From assembly GCF_900115555.1 (NCBI RefSeq), contig NZ_FOWX01000016.1, forward strand, positions 1-64,000: a DNA stretch of 64,000 nt. The letters run 5' to 3'. Below, piece after piece: positions 57,612 to 64,000 of the stretch. Numbering within the stretch: the first letter of the stretch is position 1; the number at the start of each line of letters is the position of its first letter. Below the pieces are notes generated by a model that had not been told where the DNA came from, searched no databases, and saw nothing but the letters and a program-made list of their open reading frames with translations. This DNA is from Pseudomonas borbori. Lineage in GTDB: Bacteria; Pseudomonadota; Gammaproteobacteria; Pseudomonadales; Pseudomonadaceae. A program made the position numbers and the translations under genes.

Positions 57612-57872
57612 ATGAACCGCCGTCATTTCGATCTCGCATCAAGCGATAAGTATTTGTTGATCGGCAGCGCCTTTTTGCTGGCGCTGATCGGCTTGGTGTT
57701 GAGTCGGGATGCCGAGGTGGCAGCCTCCCCTGCGGCGATGCTTGCTCCAGCCCTGCCGATAGCCGCTACGACGGGTGGAGTGGTGATGGTTCGAGGCATG
57801 CAGCAGATCAGCCGCGATAGTCTGGCGCCAACCTGGAGCGACTCCTCGCGCAAAGTCAGTTGGGTGTTCTAG
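57612..57872 (+). CDS. Small single-membrane-span protein of unknown function
   Basis: 86 residues. A membrane helix lies at about 14-31 ([19 protein letters not shown]) and a second weakly hydrophobic part at 37-60 ([23 protein letters not shown]). The tail is polar, [10 protein letters not shown] do not recognise a family. The strong ribosome site GGGAGGAG, position behind a sigma54-like promoter and close spacing to the next frame support it being real. Confidence 0.55.
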   Translation: MNRRHFDLASSDKYLLIGSAFLLALIGLVLSRDAEVAASPAAMLAPALPIAATTGGVVMVRGMQQISRDSLAPTWSDSSRKVSWVF

Positions 57873-57874
57873 CC

Positions 57875-58156
57875 ATGTACATGCAGCTGCAGGCGCGCAA
57901 GACGGCCCTCTGTGCGGTGGTCTTGTTGCTGGCGATTCTGCTGGCCCTGTCAGGCGTGATGTTCGGCGGCACGCTGCTGGCAGGCCAATGGCTGTGGGGC
58001 AATCATGCCGAGGAGCATGTCATGCCGTGGCAGCGATGCAACGACGGGTTAGATCGCGCCGGGAAAGTGTTTGCAATGCCCGCGCGCGGCAGCACAACTG
58101 TAAATTCGACACATATTTTGCAAGACCTCACGCACCAAGGAGCAACGCCATGTTGA
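57875..58156 (+). CDS. Small hypothetical membrane protein
   Basis: 93 residues with one long membrane helix (about 10-36, [20 protein letters not shown]). The C-terminal half is polar and low in conserved-looking features and overlaps the next gene's start by 7 bases. It follows the previous stop by two bases (ATG at 57875 or 57881). Only the N-terminal half looks protein-like; the true gene could be shorter. Confidence 0.4.
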   Translation: MYMQLQARKTALCAVVLLLAILLALSGVMFGGTLLAGQWLWGNHAEEHVMPWQRCNDGLDRAGKVFAMPARGSTTVNSTHILQDLTHQGATPC

Positions 58157-58314
58157 GCTGGGCCATAACTTTTCTGATCATCGCCATCGTCGCAGCCGTA
58201 TTGGGTTTCGGTGGTATCGCCGGCACTGCCACGGGCATTGCGAAGATCCTCTTCGTGGTGTTCCTGGTGATGTTTATCGTGTCGTTCATCATGGGCCGCC
58301 GCCCACGGGGCTAG
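58150..58314 (+). CDS. DUF1328 small membrane protein
   Basis: 54-residue two-helix membrane protein of the DUF1328/YtjA type: [20 protein letters not shown] then [18 protein letters not shown] and a basic end GRRPRG. The family is widespread, often stress-related, and of unknown function. AAGGAG lies just before the ATG at 58150. Probable third gene of the small membrane-protein group. Confidence 0.85.
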   Translation: MLSWAITFLIIAIVAAVLGFGGIAGTATGIAKILFVVFLVMFIVSFIMGRRPRG

Positions 58315-58464
58315 CTGTCTGTGGCCGGATCCTGGCAGCGCCTGCCGCCCTGCTGAAGCGCTCTCGCAGGGCGCCATCTTTCGCCAGGGCCGCCTCCAGT
58401 CAGCACACAAGCTGCGCGCGGCCACCTTGAGCCACGCTATCATCCGCCCATCGATTGGGGGTGG

Positions 58465-59697
58465 ATGATGCTGAACGGCTTGTGGCTGGGCTTTTTCGTG
58501 GTGGCGGCGCTGGCGGCATTGTCGCGCTGGTTGCTGGGTGACGATCCGGCGGTGTTCGCCGCGATGGTCGAGAGCCTGTTCGCCATGGCCAAGCTGGCGG
58601 TCGAGGTGATGGTCGTGCTGTTCGGCACCCTGACCCTGTGGCTGGGCTTTCTGCGCATCGCCGAGAAGGCCGGCCTGGTCGACCTCCTGGGCCGCGCGCT
58701 GGGGCCGTTGTTCGCGCGGCTGATGCCCGAGGTGCCGCGCGGCCATCCGGCGCTGGGCTTCATTACCCTCAACTTCGCCGCCAACGGCCTGGGCCTGGAC
58801 AACGCCGCCACGCCGATCGGCCTGAAAGCCATGAAGGCCCTGCAGGAGCTGAACCCGAGCAAGCTGGTGGCGAGCAACGCGCAGATCCTCTTCCTGGTGC
58901 TCAATACCTCGTCGCTGACCCTGCTGCCGGTGTCGATCTTCATGTACCGGGTGCAACAGGGCGCCGACGACCCGACCCTGGTCTTTCTGCCGATCCTCCT
59001 GGCCACCAGCGCCTCGACCCTGGCCGGCCTGCTGGCGGTGGCCCTGGTGCAGCGCCTGCGCCTGTGGGATCCGGTGGTGCTGGCCTACCTGATTCCCGGT
59101 GCGCTGCTGCTCGGTGGCTTCATGGCGCTGCTCGCCGGTCTCTCGGCCACGGCGCTGGCGGCGCTGTCCTCGCTGCTCGGCAACCTCACCCTGTTCGGCC
59201 TGATCCTGGTGTTCCTGCTGGTCGGCGCCCTGCGCCGGGTGCCGGTCTACGAGAGCTTTATCGAAGGCGCCAAGGAAGGCTTCGAGGTGGCCAAGAACCT
59301 CTTGCCCTACCTGGTCGCCATGCTCTGCGCGATCGGCGTGCTGCGCGCCTCCGGAGCCCTGGATTTCGGCCTGGACGGCGTGCGCGCCGTGGTCCAGTGG
59401 CTGGGCTGGGACACCCGCTTCATCGACGCCCTGCCCACCGCGCTGATGAAACCGTTCTCCGGCAGCGCGGCGCGGGCCATGCTGATCGAGACCATGCAGA
59501 GCTTCGGCGTGGACAGCTTCCCCGCCCTGCTGGCGGCGACGGTACAGGGCAGTACCGAGACCACCTTCTACGTGCTGGCGGTGTATTTCGGCGCGGTCGG
59601 CATCCAGCGCGCCCGCCACGCCGTGGCCTGTGCGCTGTTCGCCGACCTGGCCGGGATCCTCGCCGCCATCGGCGTGTGCTACTGGTTCTTCGGCTGA
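58465..59697 (+). CDS. Nucleoside-recognition (Gate) domain protein, SpmA-SpmB-like fusion
   Basis: 410-residue membrane protein made of two Gate domains in tandem. The first (about 40-160) has GFLRIAEKAGLVDLLGRALGPLFARLMPEVP and FAANGLGLDNAATPIGLKAMK. The second (about 265-400) has EGFEVAKNLLPYLVAMLCAIGVLRASGALD and PFSGSAARAMLIETM plus STETTFYVLAVYFGAVG. In Bacillus these halves are separate sporulation-maturation proteins SpmA and SpmB. In non-sporulating bacteria the fusion has unknown transport-like function. ATG at 58465 or 58468. Confidence 0.87.
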   Translation: MMLNGLWLGFFVVAALAALSRWLLGDDPAVFAAMVESLFAMAKLAVEVMVVLFGTLTLWLGFLRIAEKAGLVDLLGRALGPLFARLMPEVPRGHPALGFITLNFAANGLGLDNAATPIGLKAMKALQELNPSKLVASNAQILFLVLNTSSLTLLPVSIFMYRVQQGADDPTLVFLPILLATSASTLAGLLAVALVQRLRLWDPVVLAYLIPGALLLGGFMALLAGLSATALAALSSLLGNLTLFGLILVFLLVGALRRVPVYESFIEGAKEGFEVAKNLLPYLVAMLCAIGVLRASGALDFGLDGVRAVVQWLGWDTRFIDALPTALMKPFSGSAARAMLIETMQSFGVDSFPALLAATVQGSTETTFYVLAVYFGAVGIQRARHAVACALFADLAGILAAIGVCYWFFG

Positions 59698-59830
59698 GCG
59701 GCGCAGCCATCAGGCGTCGACCGTTGAGGGGCGCGCTCCGGTGCCGGCGAGACACTGGTGGGAGGACCGCGACGCACCAGCGCCGCTAAAGCGCCTCCCA
59801 CGGTCAATTGCTGGTGGCCCAGTGTGCCGG

Positions 59831-60865
59831 CTATTCAACCACCTTGAAGCGCAGCACGCCGATCATCTGTCCGGCCTCGGTCATGACCTGCACCTGCCAG
59901 TTGCCGAGCGGGTCGGCGGGGAAGTTCTGCTTGTGGGTCCAGGCGCGGTAGCCTTTCTTGCGCCCGCCGTGGATGTCCAGGGCGATGCGCTCGAGCTCGC
60001 GGCCGTTATGCCGCCAGACGTGGTAGATGCGTTCGTTCAAGCCGCGCGGTGCGTTGATCGCGGTGTAGGCGAACAGGCCCTGGGCGCGCAATTGCGCGGC
60101 GCTGAGCTGCTTGAGCCTGGCGCCCGGCGCGCGGTTGCGGTCATCGAACTCGCTGGACACTGCGACCTCGGTCAGCCACAGCGTTGCCGGCGGCACCCAG
60201 GAGCGCGCCAGCCAGCCGGTCGCGCCCAGCGCCAGGGTCAAGCCGACCAGTAACATGCCGCGCCACCAGCGCTGCACGGTGATGATGCCGATCAGGCTGG
60301 GAAACGACAGGATCACCGCGGTGGCCAGGGCCAACTGGTAGCTCTGCGGGGTGGTCAGCTTGAAGATGATCGGCAGGGCGGTGAGCATGACCGCGAACAG
60401 CGCCAGGGTGTGGTAGGCGAGGAACAGCCAGCGCCGCGGCGCCAGCCACTTGTAGTACAGCGGATCGATGATCGAGACCAGCGCGGCCACCGCCAGCACG
60501 CCGCTGAACAGCGCCTGGCCGCTGTTCCAGGTGGTGGTGATGAAGAAGAACGGCAGGACGAAGAACAGGCTTTCCTGGTGGATCATCTGGGTCGCGTAGC
60601 GCAGCAGCGGCGGCGGCAGCTCGAAGCCGAACCAGCGGGCGATCTGCTCGCGCAGGATGTTTTCCAGGATCAGCCACAGCCAGCTGACCAGCATCACCGT
60701 GGCCAGCACCTGGGCCAGTTCGGCCTGACGCTCGACCAGCAGGAAGCTCGCCAGCCCCGAGGCAAAACCGAAGATCGCCACCAGCCCCGGATTGCGCTGG
60801 ATCAGGGCGAACAGGCGGAGCAGCTGGTTTTTTCCGCGCGCGAGTAGGGTCAAGGGCTGGCTCAT
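59831..60865 (-). CDS. DUF5924/DUF2914-type membrane protein
   Basis: 344 residues. The N-terminal part (about 20-235) has about seven membrane segments (IFGFASGLASFLLVE, LATVMLVSWLWLILENIL, FVLPFFFITTTWNSGQALFS). A soluble C-terminal domain of about 110 residues (TEVAVSSEFDDRNRAPG, GLNERIYHVWRHNGRELERI, GNWQVQVMTEAGQMIGVLRFKV) matches the DUF2914 type. Function unknown. Downstream of the fused Gate-domain gene, convergent. Confidence 0.82.
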   Translation of the reverse strand: MSQPLTLLARGKNQLLRLFALIQRNPGLVAIFGFASGLASFLLVERQAELAQVLATVMLVSWLWLILENILREQIARWFGFELPPPLLRYATQMIHQESLFFVLPFFFITTTWNSGQALFSGVLAVAALVSIIDPLYYKWLAPRRWLFLAYHTLALFAVMLTALPIIFKLTTPQSYQLALATAVILSFPSLIGIITVQRWWRGMLLVGLTLALGATGWLARSWVPPATLWLTEVAVSSEFDDRNRAPGARLKQLSAAQLRAQGLFAYTAINAPRGLNERIYHVWRHNGRELERIALDIHGGRKKGYRAWTHKQNFPADPLGNWQVQVMTEAGQMIGVLRFKVVE

Positions 60866-60942
60866 GGCAGTGGCCGAAGTCGGCGAGTAGCCGAGAATAC
60901 TCCTTGTGCCCGACGCCTGTGTCCAGCGCCGTCTGCCGCGCC

Positions 60943-62532
60943 TCAGTGATTGCGCTTCTGCCCCCAGAAATGTTCGACCAGGGCCTGCAGGCGATCGGCC
61001 AGGGCGGCGACCCGGCTGGCGCTGCTGCGACTCTGGCAGCCGGCCGCCACGTTGCTCTCGCTGGCCAGACGGATGCCGCCGAGGCTGCGCTGGATGTCGT
61101 CGCCGACTGTACTCTGCTGCTCGACGGCGGCGGCGATCTGCAGGTTCATGTCGCTGATCTGGCTGACTCTCTGGTTGATACCTTCGAGCGCCTGGGCGGC
61201 CTGTAGCGCGTGGGCAACGCTGGCTTCGGCCTGTTGCTGGCTACGGCTCATGGCAGCCACGGCGTTGCTGGTGCCCTGCTGCAGGTTGCTAATGATGACG
61301 TGGATTTCCGCAGTGGACTGCTGGGTGCGCGAGGCCAGGCCGCGCACCTCGTCGGCGACCACGGCGAAACCGCGACCGGCCTCGCCGGCCCGCGCTGCCT
61401 CGATCGCAGCGTTGAGGGCGAGCAGGTTGGTCTGTTCGGCAATGCTCTGGATCACTTCCAGGGCGCGATTGATCTCCTGGCTGTGCAACTCCAGTTGGTG
61501 GATCACCTGGCTGCTCTGCTGTACTTCGCTGGCCAGCACGGCGATCGACTGCCGGGTGTGTTCGACCAGCTGTAGACCGCTGCCGGTTTCCAGGTCGGCG
61601 GCGCCGGCCGCGCTGGCGCTGAGCTGGGCATGCCGTGCCACCTCCTGCACGCTGCAGGTCATCTGGCCGATGGCACTGGCGACCTGATCGGTTTCGCCCT
61701 GTTGCTGCAGGGTTGCCTGGCTGCTGCTGTCGACGGCAGCGACCAGCTGTCCGGCTTCGCCACTCAACTGCCGGGCCGAGTCGGCCATCCGCCCGATCAC
61801 GGCGCCGGTTTCGGCCTGCAGGCTATGCAGGGCGAAGGCGATTTGGCCGAAGCAGTCGTTACGCCCGGTGTACACCAGTTGGCTCAGCGGGTTGTCGGCA
61901 ATCGCGCGGGCCTGGCGGGTCAAGTCCGTCAGCGGCCGCAGGCCAAGGTGCAGCACACCGGCCAGCAGCCCGCCGAGCAATACGCCACCACCGAGGGCAG
62001 GCAGCAGCGGCAGAGCGCCGCTGACCCCGAGCAGCGTCGCGGCGAGCAGGCCGGGTACCGCGCAGAGCAGGCCGAGGCGCTGCGCCAGGCTCAGTCGCGG
62101 CGCCCGCAACCGCAGCGGATTGCGCCCGGCGCGCAGTTCGCCATACAGATGCTCGGCACGCGCGACCCCTTGCGGCGAAGCCTGAGTGCGCACCGATTGG
62201 TATTCCACCACCTGACCATTGCGCAGCACCGGGGTGACATAGGCACTGACCCAGTAATGGTCGCCGTTGTTGCAGCGATTCTTCACCAGCCCCATCCACG
62301 AACGGCCAGCCTTGAGCGTGCGCCAGAGGCCGGCGAAGGCCTGCGCCGGCATGTCCGGGTGGCGCACGATGTTGTGGTTGCGGCCGAGCAACTCGGCTTC
62401 GCTGAAACCGCTGATGGCGACGAAGTCCGGATTGACGTAACTCAGCGTACCCTTCAGATCGGTGGTGGTGAGGATATTGGCCTGGGCGTCGACGGAGCTG
62501 GCACGGCCGCTGACGGGCAAGTTGAGCTTCAT
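60943..62532 (-). CDS. PAS-containing methyl-accepting chemotaxis protein (Aer-like)
   Basis: 529 residues. The N-terminal PAS (about 20-120) has [43 protein letters not shown] and [24 protein letters not shown], the Aer/BdlA-like redox-sensing form. Two membrane segments are near 155-200, then a HAMP-like linker. The signalling hairpin tip is [19 protein letters not shown] with [20 protein letters not shown]. It probably senses redox/oxygen through FAD. Monocistronic; a decayed EAL gene lies upstream. Confidence 0.9.
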   Translation of the reverse strand: MKLNLPVSGRASSVDAQANILTTTDLKGTLSYVNPDFVAISGFSEAELLGRNHNIVRHPDMPAQAFAGLWRTLKAGRSWMGLVKNRCNNGDHYWVSAYVTPVLRNGQVVEYQSVRTQASPQGVARAEHLYGELRAGRNPLRLRAPRLSLAQRLGLLCAVPGLLAATLLGVSGALPLLPALGGGVLLGGLLAGVLHLGLRPLTDLTRQARAIADNPLSQLVYTGRNDCFGQIAFALHSLQAETGAVIGRMADSARQLSGEAGQLVAAVDSSSQATLQQQGETDQVASAIGQMTCSVQEVARHAQLSASAAGAADLETGSGLQLVEHTRQSIAVLASEVQQSSQVIHQLELHSQEINRALEVIQSIAEQTNLLALNAAIEAARAGEAGRGFAVVADEVRGLASRTQQSTAEIHVIISNLQQGTSNAVAAMSRSQQQAEASVAHALQAAQALEGINQRVSQISDMNLQIAAAVEQQSTVGDDIQRSLGGIRLASESNVAAGCQSRSSASRVAALADRLQALVEHFWGQKRNH

Positions 62533-62553
62533 GGGGGCTCTCGCGTTTTCTTG

Positions 62554-62961
62554 CTATGGAAGGAAAGGGGCGGGCTGCAACAGGCAGTAGAGGCCCTCGA
62601 AGCAGTCCTCGCCGCTGAACAGACGCTCCTGCTCGACCGCCGTGCCGCTGATGAATGTCTTGTCCACCTTAAGGGTGTGCAGCGGGAGGCGGTTGCGGTA
62701 GCCGAGCGAGGAGTCGCCGGAGCCGAAGTCGTCCGGCGCCAACTGGATACCCGGGTTGGCCAGCGGGTCGCGGTGCAGCTCGAGCATGCTCGGCCAGCGC
62801 TCGGAGAGGGCTCGAGGACGCCGATGCAGGACGGCTGCAGCCCGGCTGAGCGGCTCGACATCGACCGCGTTCCAGTCGAGAAAGCGCAGACGCGGGCTGA
62901 TTTCTTTGCGGTAAAGACACGACGTGTTGGAGCAGTTCCTGGAATTCTTGCTCATGTCCAT
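62554..62961 (-). pseudogene. Relic of an EAL (c-di-GMP phosphodiesterase) domain
   Basis: Residues encoded at about 62766-62644 read PLANPGIQLAPDDFGSGDSS then LGYRNRLPLHTLKVDKTFI, a decayed copy of the EAL DDFGTGYSS/LKIDRSFV block. The preceding EAL motif and the following two thirds of the domain are missing, and the flanking residues do not resemble an EAL protein. Too short (about 130 codons) to be an enzyme. It may be the remains of a sensor paired with the adjacent PAS receptor. Confidence 0.65.
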
Positions 62962-62987
62962 GGATAGTCCCTTACATTTCGCAGCGC

Positions 62988-63038
62988 AAAAAAAAGCGCC
63001 GAGGCGAGTCATCTACAACAGATGACTCACCTCGGCGC
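62988..63038 (-). terminator. Rho-independent terminator of the 63099-63425 gene
   Basis: On the minus strand a 19-bp stem (GCGCCGAGGTGAGTCATCT with AGATGACTCGCCTCGGCGC, one mismatch) around GTTGT is followed by eight or nine T. It starts 60 bases after the stop codon. Confidence 0.92.
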
Positions 63039-63098
63039 TCTGTCTTGCAGGTCCATATGCCCTGCCCGGCAAAGCGGGTCTACGCCGAAGCGAAACCA

Positions 63099-63425
63099 CT
63101 AGTGAAGAGGGGTTTTACCCGATTCTGAATTGTCCGACAAGTCCTCTAGCATGCGGCTCAGGCGTTTACGCAGTTGCCCCAGTTGCGCCGACTTGAAAGC
63201 ATGCCGGGTCTGCTCCAGCACCTCGATGGCATCGCTGAGCAGAGCCTGTACGGCACCGGTCTGATGCGGCGGCAGTGCCTGCAGCCAGCGACAGCTTGCG
63301 GCCTGACTGCAGTCGTCCGGCTGGTCGAGCACTTCGCAGCCCGGCACCTGGGCCTGCAACAATTGCCGGACCCGGCTGGCGCATTGCGGTTGGGGCAGGA
63401 TCACGAACAAACGGGTCTTGTGCAT
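63099..63425 (-). CDS. Conserved-looking small cytoplasmic protein of unknown function
   Basis: 108 residues, no signal or membrane segment. The first half could be a small alpha/beta fold (TRLFVILPQPQCASRVRQLL) with Cys at positions 15, 29, 38 and 45. The C-terminal half is helical and basic (AFKSAQLGQLRKRLSRMLEDL). I do not recognise the family. A strong terminator and clean spacing support it as a gene. Divergent from the TRAP binding protein. Confidence 0.65.
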   Translation of the reverse strand: MHKTRLFVILPQPQCASRVRQLLQAQVPGCEVLDQPDDCSQAASCRWLQALPPHQTGAVQALLSDAIEVLEQTRHAFKSAQLGQLRKRLSRMLEDLSDNSESGKTPLH

Positions 63426-63646
63426 GGTGGCAACTCAATGGCGAATTGCCACCAAGGCTAGCGCGCCCGCTCTGCGGATCTATTGATCAGGGTCAGTGTC
63501 GCGCGGGCCTGCCCTTGGCTGGCCGATTACCGCCTAAAAGCGCATTGCACCGTGCAAATTTTGTCTGAACGGTTAGACTTTCCCGCTTCCGGCCGCATCC
63601 CATGAGGTTAGTGCGGCTTAACCACAAGCAGAAAAGGAGCTCCCCC

Positions 63647-64000
63647 ATGAAAGGCAAATCCCTGGCATGGGTCCTGTCGGCGGCACTCGCGGGTATCACC
63701 CTGAGTGGCGCGGTACAGGCCGAAGAAAAATTCGTCACCATCGGCACCGGCGGTCAGACCGGGGTTTACTACGTGGCTGGGCAGTCGATCTGCCGCTTCG
63801 TCAACCGTGGCACCAGCGAGCACGGCATCAAGTGCAACGCCCCGGCCAGTGGCGGCGGCGTGGCCAACGTCAACGGCCTGCGCAGCGGCGAGTTCAACTT
63901 CGGCATCATGCAGTCGGACCACCAGTTCAAGGCGCTCAACGGTGTGGCGCCGTTCGAGGCCGAAGGCGCGATGGACGATATCCGTGCCTTGTTCTCCCTG
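63647..64000 (+). CDS. TAXI-family TRAP transporter solute-binding protein (5' part)
   Basis: The first 118 codons are in the window; the gene continues beyond its end. The signal peptide is MKGKSLAWVLSAALAGITLS plus GAVQA. The mature start FVTIGTGGQTGVYYVAGQSICRFVNRG and the CNAPASGGGVANVNGLRSGEFNFGIMQSD block are typical of TAXI proteins, which feed DctQM-type permeases and often bind glutamate or related acids. AAAGGAGC precedes the ATG. Permease genes would be expected downstream. Confidence 0.88.
   Translation, partial: MKGKSLAWVLSAALAGITLSGAVQAEEKFVTIGTGGQTGVYYVAGQSICRFVNRGTSEHGIKCNAPASGGGVANVNGLRSGEFNFGIMQSDHQFKALNGVAPFEAEGAMDDIRALFSL

Overview
The window is a high-GC gammaproteobacterial chromosome segment, most likely Pseudomonas sensu lato (the P. 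alcaligenes/mendocina/stutzeri side is a guess). Support comes from gene order and gene content. The right half follows, from memory, the P. aeruginosa PAO1 block zur-znuCB/znuA, nrdJab, thrB, polA, ersA, engB, cytochrome c5/c4, dsbA, endonuclease, diguanylate cyclase, ampDh2, kinB-algB. The left half carries purEK and the LysR-aspA pair known from the same chromosomal neighbourhood. Repeats of Pseudomonas REP type (arms GTAGGGTGCGCC and TGTRGGAGCGG) occur throughout. Coding strands are dense and I see no prophage, integron, CRISPR array, tRNA or rRNA.

Layout. 1-700: a 161-bp MITE-like element and a REP half. 701-5801 (minus): CPA1 antiporter, a DUF3299 lipobox-less exported protein, a GlsB-type membrane protein and purE-purK with a structured leader. 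5802-14211 (plus): an acidic amino-acid uptake module, with a sigma54 promoter and AauR-type operator, aatJQMP, the two-component pair aauS-aauR, then an AraC-family regulator. 14134-14631: three tandem copies of the 3' end of that AraC gene separated by REP elements. 14855-15496: a Phd/YefM antitoxin with a frameshifted ParE/RelE toxin. 15567-27056: a catabolic cluster with a LysR regulator, aspartase, a dicarboxylate/amino-acid symporter, two paralogous orphan family-3 binding proteins, an XRE regulator, an AGCS symporter, asparaginase, a GNAT enzyme and glutaminase. 27157-30554: MocR regulator, PaiB-like protein and two more acetyltransferases.

30564-33662 is the zinc-uptake locus (zur-znuC-znuB divergent from znuA). 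A CZB-domain cytoplasmic chemoreceptor preceded by a perfect Anr/FNR box (33700-33713) lies between znuA and the split class II ribonucleotide reductase nrdJa-nrdJb. Next come thrB, DUF2782, polA, the sRNA ersA with an AlgU-type promoter, engB, two c-type cytochromes, dsbA, an endonuclease/exonuclease/phosphatase protein, a GGDEF protein, a DASH-type cryptochrome/photolyase, MarC, AmpDh2, a nucleobase permease, kinB-algB, a triple-BON exported protein, three tiny membrane proteins behind a sigma54-like promoter, an SpmA/SpmB-like fusion, DUF5924, a PAS chemoreceptor, an EAL-domain relic, a small unknown protein and the start of a TAXI-type TRAP binding protein that runs off the window.

Functionally, the left third links uptake of Asp/Glu (aat, symporter) to deamidation of Asn/Gln (asparaginase, glutaminase) and Asp to fumarate (aspartase), under several local regulators. 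The most noteworthy unexplained signals are the REP-linked duplications of gene 3' ends (two loci), the three-hairpin purE leader, the Anr-box chemoreceptor inserted next to nrdJab, the 4-bp duplication that breaks the toxin, and the MITE whose terminal repeat supplies a stop codon.
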